Assembly (NCBI GenBank): GCA_036556965.1 | Contig: DATBIO010000066.1 | Coordinates: 1-25,771 of the forward strand | Length of the DNA: 25,771 bases | Direction of reading: 5' to 3' | Source of the DNA: DATBIO01 sp036556965 | GTDB taxonomy: Bacteria; Acidobacteriota; Vicinamibacteria; Fen-336 | Shown: positions 14,362 through 20,699 of the stretch, piece after piece | How the letters are laid out: the number at the start of each line of letters is the position of its first letter | How positions within the stretch are numbered: the stretch's first letter is position 1 | Made by a program: the position numbers and the translations under genes | Notes under the pieces: model-generated | Databases searched by the model: none | Told to the model about the DNA's origin: nothing | The model's input: only the letters and a program-made list of their open reading frames with translations

Positions 14362-15048
14362 GTGCGCGGGCTCCCCGAGCCGGTGGCCGTTCCCGGCGGC
14401 GCCTTCCTGATGGGCGCGGAGGACGGCCGGCCGGACGAGCGTCCCGTCCATCGCGTCGCCGTGGCGCCCTTCGCCATGGCGCGCACGCCGATCACCCGCG
14501 CGCAGTACGCCGTGTTCCTCGCCGAGGGAGAGGCGGAGCCGCCGCCGTGGTGGTCGGACGCCGACTTCGCGGACCCCTTGCAGCCGGTGGTGGGGGTGAC
14601 GTGGTTCGACGCGGTGGCCTACGCGGCCTGGCTGTCGGCGCGCACGGGCGCGAGGTGGCGGCTGCCCACGGAGGCGGAGTGGGAGCGCGCCGCGCGCGGC
14701 GGCCGTGAAGGGGCGCGGACGGCGTGGGGGGACGCGCTGCCCGCGGGCGAGGTGCCGGAGGGAGCGCTGCGCGGGCCCTGGCCCGTGGGCCGCGGCGCCC
14801 CCAACGGCTACGGCCTGTGCGACGCGGGCACCATCGTCCACGAGTGGTGCCTCGACTGGTACGCGCCCGACTACTACGGCGTGGCGCCGGCGTCGGACCC
14901 CCGCGGCCCCGCGGACGGCGAGCGCCGCGCGAGCCGGGGCGGCTCCTGGCGCCACCACGTGCGCTGGTCGCCGCCCTCCGCGCGCTCGAGCCTGCCCCCG
15001 GCGTTCCGCTACGCGGACTACGGCTTCCGCGTGGTGCGCGAGCCCTAG
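14362..15048 (+). CDS. FGE-sulfatase-fold protein lacking the catalytic cysteines
   Basis: A 228-residue protein with the formylglycine-generating-enzyme fold: VPGGAFLMGAEDGRPDERPVH at the start, then ITRAQYAVFLAEG, VTWFDAVAYAAWLS, RLPTEAEWERAARGG, NGYGLCDAG...HEWCLDWY and RGGSWRHHVRWSPPSAR, ending YGFRVVRE. True FGE oxidises a sulfatase cysteine using two C-terminal active-site cysteines placed after the GGS motif. Here that segment has no cysteine, so FGE activity is not expected. The fold is also used by ergothioneine-type sulfoxide synthases (EgtB) and by binding proteins, but the EgtB iron ligands are not evident. No signal peptide is seen. GTG 14362 has no ribosome site but has TAGCAT 8 bases upstream. 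It ends directly against the stop codon of the glycosyltransferase gene. Confidence 0.85.
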   Translation: MRGLPEPVAVPGGAFLMGAEDGRPDERPVHRVAVAPFAMARTPITRAQYAVFLAEGEAEPPPWWSDADFADPLQPVVGVTWFDAVAYAAWLSARTGARWRLPTEAEWERAARGGREGARTAWGDALPAGEVPEGALRGPWPVGRGAPNGYGLCDAGTIVHEWCLDWYAPDYYGVAPASDPRGPADGERRASRGGSWRHHVRWSPPSARSSLPPAFRYADYGFRVVREP

Positions 15049-16338
15049 CTAGGCCGTGAGCCAGTGCGCCGGCCAGTCCCGGCGCGGGGGATCCGGCCGC
15101 GCCGCCGTGCGGCGGAGCGCCTCCTCGTAGCCGGCGCGGCAGCGCGCGGCGGAGTGCCTCTCGCGCGCGAAGGCGGCGGCGCGAGCGCCCAGGGCCGCGC
15201 GCTCGCCGGGGCGGGCGAAGAGCCGGAGCAGGGCGCGCGTCAGCTCGCCCTCCTCGTCCGTGACGTCCACGCGCGCCACCGCGTCGCCCGGTATGTCGGC
15301 CTGGTGCTCGAGGTCCGAGATGACGACCGGGCACCCCTGGGCCAGGGCGCGCAGGAGGGCGGCCGAGGTCTCGCGCGCCGTCGGGTAGCGCAGGTGCGCC
15401 ACCACGTCGGCCAGGGCCAGGTGCGCGGGCAGCTCGCCCAGGGGCACGCGGCCGGCGGTCACGGTGCGGGCGGCCGCGCCCGACGCCTCGAGGGCGCCGC
15501 GCAGCCCGGCCGCGTCCGGCACGGGACCGATCAGGAGCAGCCGCAGCGCGGGCAGCGCGCCCGCGGCCCGCGCCACCGCGCGCGCCACCGTCTCCACGCG
15601 CTTCTCGCGCGTGAGCAGGCCGAAGCAGGCCACCACCGGCTCGCCCGCGGCGAGGCCGTAGCGCGCGCGCAGCTCCCGCACCTGCGCCTCCGCCACGGGC
15701 GCCGCCTCCGCCCGCATGGGGATGCGCACCACGTCGGCCGCCGGGACCTCCTCCGCCACCGCCGCGGCCATGAAGGCGTTGTGGACGGCCACCACGCGCG
15801 CGGCCTCCACGGGCAGGCGGAAGAGCGGGTAGGCGTAGGGCAGGAGGTCGCCCACGGTGCCGAGCTGCGCGGCCAGCAGGCGCTCCGCCTCCTCCGGGTA
15901 CGTGTAGCGCACCTCGTCCTCGTACGGGGCCATGGAGCGCAGGGCCGCGTCGCGCCGGGCCGCGTCCCACGGCGCCTCCGCGTAGGCGCGCACGGCGGGG
16001 GCGGCGAGGAAGGTGGTGGCGCGGGAGTGGTGCAGCACGAGGTCGTGCAGGACGAGCAGGCCGGGCACGCGCGCCAGCAGCGGGTAGAGGAAGGCGTGGA
16101 GGGGGCTGTTGCCCATCTGGTAGACGGCGGCGTCGTAGGGCCGCGCCCGGTGCCTCTCCAGGAAGGCGTCCGCGTGGTGCACGCCGCAGGACGACGGCAG
16201 CCGCGCCGCCTCCACCGCGGCCTGGTCGTGGAAGCAGTCCACCTCGTGCCCCGGCGCCAGCAGCTCGAGGACGTCGGCCGCGTAGTCGGCGATGCCGGTG
16301 GGGGCGGGGGGCAGGGGAGAGAGGAAGGCCAGGCGCAA
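15049..16338 (-). CDS. GT-B glycosyltransferase (group 1-like)
   Basis: A 429-residue cytoplasmic glycosyltransferase. It begins RLAFLSPLPPAPTGIADYAADV, a typical GT4-type N-terminus with a glycine-rich loop. The C-terminal Rossmann half has PVVACFGLLTREKRVE, LRLLLIGPVPD, LALADVVAHLRYPTARETSAALLRAL and AQGCPVVISD. The usual EX7E motif is replaced by the RYPT-RETS-LLRALAQG pattern, which I recall in a divergent group of bacterial glycosyltransferases. The start is uncertain: TTG 16338 begins the first strand, while CTG 16347 overlaps the preceding TGA as CTGA. It follows the methyltransferase gene almost without a gap, so the pair is one operon, probably modifying a surface glycan. Donor and acceptor are unknown. 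Confidence 0.88.
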   Translation of the reverse strand: MRLAFLSPLPPAPTGIADYAADVLELLAPGHEVDCFHDQAAVEAARLPSSCGVHHADAFLERHRARPYDAAVYQMGNSPLHAFLYPLLARVPGLLVLHDLVLHHSRATTFLAAPAVRAYAEAPWDAARRDAALRSMAPYEDEVRYTYPEEAERLLAAQLGTVGDLLPYAYPLFRLPVEAARVVAVHNAFMAAAVAEEVPAADVVRIPMRAEAAPVAEAQVRELRARYGLAAGEPVVACFGLLTREKRVETVARAVARAAGALPALRLLLIGPVPDAAGLRGALEASGAAARTVTAGRVPLGELPAHLALADVVAHLRYPTARETSAALLRALAQGCPVVISDLEHQADIPGDAVARVDVTDEEGELTRALLRLFARPGERAALGARAAAFARERHSAARCRAGYEEALRRTAARPDPPRRDWPAHWLTA

Positions 16339-16343
16339 CCGCG

Positions 16344-17627
16344 TCAGCGCCGCGCGACGAGCGCGTACTCGAGGGGCGCGAAGAGCACGGCGTTGAGGCG
16401 CGCCACGTTCTCGTTGAGCACGGTGGCCGCCGCCGCGGGGAGGCCGTCGGCGGGGACGGCCTGCAGCCGCGTGCCCTCGTCCACCGGCGAGCGGTACTCG
16501 AGGCGCACCTCGGTGAAGCCGGCCGCCGCCGCCACGAAGCTCAGGGTGTCGGGGTGGAGCGGCTTCTCGTGCGTGGGGTCGCGGTGGAAGACCTCCAGCA
16601 GCCCCAGCACCGAGCGCGTGTTCACGGTCTCCAGCACCAGGAGGCCGCCCGCGCGCAGCGCGCGGTGGGCCTCGCGCAGCACGTCGAGGAGCACGGCCGG
16701 GGCCAGGTGCTCGGCCACCTGGGCCGCGAAGACGCCGCCCAGCGCCCCGTCCGCGCACGCGCGCAGGGCGGCCAGCAGGTCGCCCTCCACCACCTCCAGC
16801 CCGCGCCCGCGCGCCTCGCGCGCGAAGCGCGCGTTCTGGTCCACCCCGCGGGCGGCCACCCCCGCCTCGCGCAGCAGCTCCAGGAAGTCGCCGCGGCCGC
16901 AGCCGAGGTCCAGCACCGGCGCCTGCTCCTTGAACAGCTCGACGTAGGGGAGGAGGCGCGCGCGCAGCTCGTCCCGGCTCCCGCGGAAGCGGCCCTCGAA
17001 GGCGGCGTAGACCGCGTCGTCGGCGGCGCGCGCGGCGGCCGCGGCCACCGGGGGGCGGGGAGCCTCGGCCGCGAGCGCGTCGCGCACGCCCTCCACCTGC
17101 TGGGACACCGTCTCCACGCGGTCGCGCAGGGCGAGCAGGCCCTCGAGGCGCCGGCCGAGGCTCTCCAGCCGGCGGTCGAAGCCCTCGAGCACCAGCTCCG
17201 CGCGCGTGGTGGCCAGGCCCGAGGCCACGCGGTCGCGGGCGTCCACCATGGGCTGCAGGCGCTGGAGGTAGCGCACGAGGGCGGCGCCCTGCTGGCGCAG
17301 GCGCACGGAGAGCGAGGAGGCGTCCTGGAAGGAGGCGTTCAGGACCTGCACCAGCAGCGAGTTGAAGTCGCGCTGCCGGTCCAGGGCGGGGGCGAGGGCC
17401 TGCCAGACCTGGCGCCGCGCCGCCCCCGCCACCCCGCCGTCGTCCGGGGGCTGCGCGCGGTCCCACAGCTCGTTGAGGCGCGTGCGCAGGGCCACCACCG
17501 CGGGGTCGTCCTGGCGCGCCGCGGGCACCGTGGCCAGCGCGTCCACGGCGGCCAGGGCCTCGGCGTAGGCGTGCTCCTCCTCGGCCAGGGCGCGCCGCAG
17601 CGCGGCGAGATCGGGATGGTCCGCCAC
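16344..17627 (-). CDS. Coiled-coil SAM-dependent methyltransferase
   Basis: A 427-residue protein in two parts. Residues 1-215 are almost entirely helical and charged (for example RDRVASGLATTRAELVLEGF, LESLGRRLEGLLALRDRVET), consistent with a coiled coil. Residues 220-427 are a class I methyltransferase: motif I VLDLGCGRGDFLELL near residue 237, acidic loop in GVDQNARF, AQVAEHLAPAVLLDVLREAH and RAGGLLVLETVNTRS. The combination of methyltransferase, helical rod and adjacent glycosyltransferase recalls O-antigen chain-terminating methyltransferases such as WbdD; a similar capping role is inference. Here the rod precedes the enzyme rather than following it. GTG 17627 is chosen because TACACT ends 8 bases before it and it opens the helical part. 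The open frame extends far upstream only as an antisense shadow. Confidence 0.85.
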   Translation of the reverse strand: MADHPDLAALRRALAEEEHAYAEALAAVDALATVPAARQDDPAVVALRTRLNELWDRAQPPDDGGVAGAARRQVWQALAPALDRQRDFNSLLVQVLNASFQDASSLSVRLRQQGAALVRYLQRLQPMVDARDRVASGLATTRAELVLEGFDRRLESLGRRLEGLLALRDRVETVSQQVEGVRDALAAEAPRPPVAAAAARAADDAVYAAFEGRFRGSRDELRARLLPYVELFKEQAPVLDLGCGRGDFLELLREAGVAARGVDQNARFAREARGRGLEVVEGDLLAALRACADGALGGVFAAQVAEHLAPAVLLDVLREAHRALRAGGLLVLETVNTRSVLGLLEVFHRDPTHEKPLHPDTLSFVAAAAGFTEVRLEYRSPVDEGTRLQAVPADGLPAAAATVLNENVARLNAVLFAPLEYALVARR

Positions 17628-17635
17628 CGGCGGCG

Positions 17636-17641
17636 AGTGTA
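17636..17641 (-). promoter_or_regulatory. Candidate leaderless -10 (TACACT) of the methyltransferase
   Basis: TACACT on the minus strand is followed by 8 bases and GTG 17627. It sits directly behind the thiG stop codon. A second TANNNT (TAGCGT, 17642-17647) overlaps the thiG TAG. Confidence 0.35.
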
Positions 17642-17644
17642 ACG

Positions 17645-18424
17645 CTAACGCCCGATGAGGCCGGTCACGGGCGAGGAGGCCGACGCGTACGGCTTGCGCG
17701 GGATGCGCCCGGCGCGGAAGGCCTCGCGCCCCGCCTCCACCGCCAGCTTCATGGCGCGCGCCATGCGCACCGGGCTCTGGGCCTGGGCGATGGCCGTGTT
17801 CATGAGCACGCCGTCCGCGCCCAGCTCCATGGCCACCGCGGCGTCGGAGGCGGTGCCCACCCCCGCGTCCACGATCACGGGCACGCGGACCGCCTCCTTG
17901 ATCAGCTCGATGTTCAGCCGGTTCTGGATGCCGAGGCCGCTGCCGATGGGGGCGCCCAGCGGCATCACCGCCGCCGCCCCCGCCTCCTCCAGCTTGCGCG
18001 CGGCCACCACGTCGTCGGTGGTGTAGGGGAGGACGATGAACCCCTCCTTCACCAGGACGCGGGTGGCGGCCAGCAGCGCCTCCACGTCGGGGTAGAGCGT
18101 CTTCTCGTCGCCGATGACCTCGAGCTTGACCCAGTTGCTGAGCCCCGCCTCGCGACCCAGCCGCGCCGTGCGCACGGCCTCCTCCGCCGTGTAGCAGGCC
18201 GCGGTGTTGGGCAGCAGCGTGTAGCGCCTGGGATCCACGTGGTCGAGCAGGTTCTCCGGCCCGCGCGCACCAAGGTCCACGCGGCGCACGGCCACCGTCA
18301 CCATCTCCGCGCCCGAGGCCTCGTGCGCCTCCTCCATGACCTGGAAGCTCGGGTACTTGCCGGTGCCCACGATCAGCCGCGAGCGCAGCGCGCGGCCGGC
18401 GATGACGAACGGGTCGTCGCTCAT
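17645..18424 (-). CDS. thiG: Thiazole synthase ThiG
   Basis: A 259-residue protein that matches ThiG along its full length. It makes the thiazole phosphate moiety of thiamine in the cytoplasm from 1-deoxy-xylulose 5-phosphate, dehydroglycine and sulfur carried by ThiS thiocarboxylate. Visible landmarks are RLIVGTGKYPSFQ (16-28), MVTVAVRRVDLG (41-52), LLPNTAACYTAEEAV (70-84) and WVKLEVIGDEKTLYPD, in which Lys100 is the expected Schiff-base lysine. Further landmarks are AAVMPLGAPIGSGLGI, VPVIVDAGVGTASDAA and GVLMNTAIA. It is a stand-alone ThiG, not a ThiSG fusion. ATG 18424 lies 6 bases after TACCAT, so a leaderless transcript is likely; no ribosome site is seen. thiS is about 1.6 kb away on the same strand, separated by an opposite-strand gene. 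Confidence 0.97.
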   Translation of the reverse strand: MSDDPFVIAGRALRSRLIVGTGKYPSFQVMEEAHEASGAEMVTVAVRRVDLGARGPENLLDHVDPRRYTLLPNTAACYTAEEAVRTARLGREAGLSNWVKLEVIGDEKTLYPDVEALLAATRVLVKEGFIVLPYTTDDVVAARKLEEAGAAAVMPLGAPIGSGLGIQNRLNIELIKEAVRVPVIVDAGVGTASDAAVAMELGADGVLMNTAIAQAQSPVRMARAMKLAVEAGREAFRAGRIPRKPYASASSPVTGLIGR

Positions 18425-18429
18425 GGAGC

Positions 18430-18441
18430 GATGGTACCATC
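18430..18441. promoter_or_regulatory. Palindromic divergent promoter element
   Basis: GATGGTACCATC is a perfect 12-base palindrome in the 37-base gap between thiG and the membrane-protein gene. It presents TACCAT to both strands: 6 bases before thiG ATG 18424 and 21 bases before ATG 18462. It may be a two-way -10 or an operator. Confidence 0.45.
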
Positions 18442-18461
18442 CGCCCCGCACTCCCCCCCGC

Positions 18462-20009
18462 ATGTCGAGCGGTCACGACGCGCGCCGCCGCCGCCTCGCG
18501 GACGCGCTGCCCCTCCTGCTCGTCTGCGCCGCCGCCTTCGCCACCGCCTGGCCCGCCGTGCGCGACCTGCGCTGGCCGGGAGACCCCGACCTCTTCCGCG
18601 ACCTGGCCCAGGCCCAGACCATGGCCGACGGCGGCGTGCTCGACGACCCCGCCTACGCGAACAAGCGGCTGTGGTACCCACCGCTCGTCCCCGGCCTGGT
18701 GGCGGGCGCGGCCGTGGTGGCGGGGGCGGAGGTGCCCCTGGCCTACGTGCGGCTCGGCCCCCTCCTCAACCTCGCCGCGCCCGTCGCCTTCTTCGTCCTG
18801 CTCCGCGCCTGGCTCTCTCCCGGGGCCGCCCTCGTGGCCACCTTCCACATGGTGTTCCTGCGGCCCGTGGACAGTCCGGCCTGGCTGGCCGCCACCTACT
18901 CCCCGTGGCTGCTGGCGCCCGTCTTCGTGCAGGCGCCCTTCTACCTCGGGCTCCTGGCCGTGGCCCGCGGGCTCGCCCACGGCGGCCCCGCGCTCGTGGC
19001 GGGCGGCCTCCTCGCGGGCGTGGTGGCCCTGGGCCACGTGGCGCCCGCCGTCCTCCTCGCGCTGTTCGCGGCGCTGCTGGCCGCGCGCGCGCCGCGCCTC
19101 CGCGCGCCGCGCCTGGCCCTCACCGGCGTCCTCGCCGCGGCCGTGGCCTCTCCCCTCATCTACGCGCTGGTGGTCGGCCACCGCCTGCAGGTACGGAACC
19201 CGGAGCCCCTGTCCTGGATCTGGGCGGCCTTCCTGGACCCCGCGGCGGTGCGCCGGGCCGTCACCGGCACCGGTCTCGAGCTGGCCCTCGGCGGCGCCGC
19301 CCTGCTGCTGGCCCTGCGGCGCCGGGACCCGAGGCACGTGCCGCTCCTGGCCTGGGCCGCGGCCTCCCTGGCCGGGCTGGCCCATGCCCTGCTCGCGCCC
19401 TCGCTGGGGCTGCCCCTCGTGGCTCCCCTCCACCACTTCGTGTTCGCCTGGCGGGCCGTCCAGTCGGCGCTGATCGGCCTCGCCGTCGCCGCCGGCCTGG
19501 GCTGGCTGGCGGGACGCCTGCGGTCCTCGTGGCGCGAGCGGCCGCCGGCGTGGCCCCCCGCCGCCGCCACCGCCGCCCTCATCGCCGCGGTCCTGCCCAC
19601 CTACGCCGCGCGCCGCTGCTTCACCGCGGAGCGCGCGAGCGCGCTGGCCGAGTCGGGCTGGCGCGACCGCGCGGAGGCCGTGCGCTGGCTGCGCGCGCAC
19701 ACGGCGCGCGAGGCCGTGATCGCGGCCGAGGACGACCTCGCCCTGCGCGTGGCCCTGGCCGCGGGACGGCGCACCCTGGCCCTCGACCCCCGCTTCTCGA
19801 GCCCCTACGTCCTCCTGGGTCCCCGCCAGCGCCGGCGGGACGCGCTGCTCCTGCGCGCGCAGCGGGGCGACGAGGCCGGCCTGCTGGCCATGGCGCGGGA
19901 CGCGGGCGTGGAGTACGTGCTCGCGCGGCCCGCGCAGGTGGCGGCCCTGCGCGCCGACCGCGTGGCGTGGTCGAGCCCGACCCTGGCCCTGGTGCGCGTG
20001 GGCCCCTGA
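18462..20009 (+). CDS. Multi-pass membrane protein (GT39/PMT-like)
   Basis: A 515-residue integral membrane protein with about ten hydrophobic helices between residues 12 and 385, then a soluble domain of about 130 residues. The first periplasmic loop has GDPDLFRDLAQAQTMADGG and the KRLWYPPLVPGLVAGA segment, a layout seen in the lipid-linked-sugar glycosyltransferases of the GT39/ArnT/dolichyl-mannosyltransferase type, where an acidic residue in the first loop is catalytic (here Asp in GDPD). The C-terminal part (AEAVRWLRAHTAREAVIAAEDDLALRVA, then VEYVLARP) resembles the soluble tail of such proteins. The sugar and acceptor are unknown. ATG 18462 is used although no ribosome site is visible. 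It sits between thiG and thiS on the opposite strand, so it has nothing to do with thiamine synthesis. Confidence 0.75.
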   Translation: MSSGHDARRRRLADALPLLLVCAAAFATAWPAVRDLRWPGDPDLFRDLAQAQTMADGGVLDDPAYANKRLWYPPLVPGLVAGAAVVAGAEVPLAYVRLGPLLNLAAPVAFFVLLRAWLSPGAALVATFHMVFLRPVDSPAWLAATYSPWLLAPVFVQAPFYLGLLAVARGLAHGGPALVAGGLLAGVVALGHVAPAVLLALFAALLAARAPRLRAPRLALTGVLAAAVASPLIYALVVGHRLQVRNPEPLSWIWAAFLDPAAVRRAVTGTGLELALGGAALLLALRRRDPRHVPLLAWAAASLAGLAHALLAPSLGLPLVAPLHHFVFAWRAVQSALIGLAVAAGLGWLAGRLRSSWRERPPAWPPAAATAALIAAVLPTYAARRCFTAERASALAESGWRDRAEAVRWLRAHTAREAVIAAEDDLALRVALAAGRRTLALDPRFSSPYVLLGPRQRRRDALLLRAQRGDEAGLLAMARDAGVEYVLARPAQVAALRADRVAWSSPTLALVRVGP

Positions 20010-20012
20010 GCC

Positions 20013-20231
20013 CTAGCCGCCCCCCACGAAGGTCACGATCTCCAGCCGGTCGCCGTGGTTGAGGCGCAGCGTGTCGTGCTCCGCCCGCGGCACCACGCGC
20101 CGGTTGTGCTCCACGGCCACCCGCGCGCGGTCCAGCTCCAGGCGGCGCAGCAGCTCGGTCACCGTGCAGCCGCTGGGCACGCGCAGGGCGTCGCCGTTCA
20201 CGGACACCTGGATCCCCGGCCGCTCCTCCAC
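20013..20231 (-). CDS. thiS: Sulfur carrier protein ThiS
   Basis: A 72-residue ubiquitin-like protein. It reads IQVSVNGDALRV at the start, VTELLRRLELDRARVAVEHNRRVVPR in the middle and HGDRLEIVTFVGGG at the end. The C-terminal Gly-Gly is the part that is adenylated and converted to the thiocarboxylate that donates sulfur to ThiG. The length is typical. GTG 20231 is the annotated start, with CGGGGG next to it; an internal GTG at 20207 (before SVNGDAL) would give a more usual 64-residue ThiS and cannot be ruled out. It ends 3 bases from the stop of the membrane protein on the other strand. The conserved 108-residue gene lies 18 bases upstream, so those two are probably one transcript. No thiF or thiH is in the window. 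Confidence 0.92.
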   Translation of the reverse strand: MEERPGIQVSVNGDALRVPSGCTVTELLRRLELDRARVAVEHNRRVVPRAEHDTLRLNHGDRLEIVTFVGGG

Positions 20232-20249
20232 CCCCCGATTGTCGCCCGG

Positions 20250-20576
20250 CTACTTGCCCACGCGCGAGGCGAGGTAGGCCAGCACGATCTCGTCCAGGGA
20301 GAGGTCCTCCATCGCCGTGCGGTCGGCGTCCTGGTCGAAGCGGCCCCGCTTGATCTCCATGATCATGCCCTTGTGCTGGTCCTCCATCAGCTTGGTGATG
20401 GCCGGCTCGTCGCCGACCTGGACCAGGTCGCGGTAGGGCAGGCGCCGCGAGCCGAGGATCTCGCCGCCCTTGTAGATGAGGGTCTCGATGAGGGGGTTGC
20501 CCGAGCCCTTGTCCTCGGTCTGGACGTGGTACACGACGCCCTTGTACTTGACGTCGGTGTTGAATCCCGTAATCAC
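20250..20576 (-). CDS. Conserved hypothetical protein next to thiS
   Basis: A 108-residue soluble protein with no transmembrane or signal segment. Its N-terminus (ITGFNTDVKYKGVVYHVQTEDKG) and NPLIETLIYKGGEILGSRR are familiar from conserved hypotheticals in acidobacterial and deltaproteobacterial genomes. The C-terminus is acidic and helical (MEDLSLDEIVLAYLA). Predicted structure is a beta-rich N-terminal half with helices behind. No catalytic motif is recognised. GTG 20576 is the only reasonable start; a weak GAGGT lies upstream. The gene ends 18 bases before thiS on the same strand, suggesting co-transcription, but a role in sulfur transfer is only a guess from position. Confidence 0.8.
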   Translation of the reverse strand: MITGFNTDVKYKGVVYHVQTEDKGSGNPLIETLIYKGGEILGSRRLPYRDLVQVGDEPAITKLMEDQHKGMIMEIKRGRFDQDADRTAMEDLSLDEIVLAYLASRVGK

Positions 20577-20631
20577 CGGTGGGCGCAGACCTCGGCTGTC
20601 ACGGCCGCTCTGAGGCCCGGATTCTCAAGCC

Positions 20632-20658
20632 CCCCGCGCGGGACTGTCAAGCGCGGGG
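20632..20658. terminator. GC hairpin in the 20577-20699 gap
   Basis: CCCCGCGC (20632-20639) and GCGCGGGG (20651-20658) form an 8-bp stem with an 11-base loop. There is no T tract. It lies upstream of the 20576 gene and downstream of ada, so it could end the ada transcript or sit in the leader region. Confidence 0.35.
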
Positions 20659-20671
20659 CGTTACGCTAATC

Positions 20672-20696
20672 GACGCCGCCTTGAACAGGCGGCGTC
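20672..20696 (-). terminator. Perfect hairpin after ada
   Basis: GACGCCGCCT (20672-20681) and AGGCGGCGTC (20687-20696) pair perfectly over 10 bp with a 5-base loop, starting 3 bases past the ada stop codon on the minus strand. The following bases (GATTAGC) are only mildly T-rich. A probable intrinsic-type terminator for ada. Confidence 0.6.
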
Positions 20697-20699
20697 CGC

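Noticed and set aside
14362..15048. Functional formylglycine-generating enzyme
   Set aside because: The two catalytic cysteines after the GGS motif are missing.
16344..19700. A 1118-codon open frame on the minus strand spanning three genes
   Set aside because: Only the last 428 codons look like protein. The rest is antisense to the membrane-protein gene and out of frame with thiG, with Arg/Gly/His-rich low complexity typical of GC-rich shadow frames.
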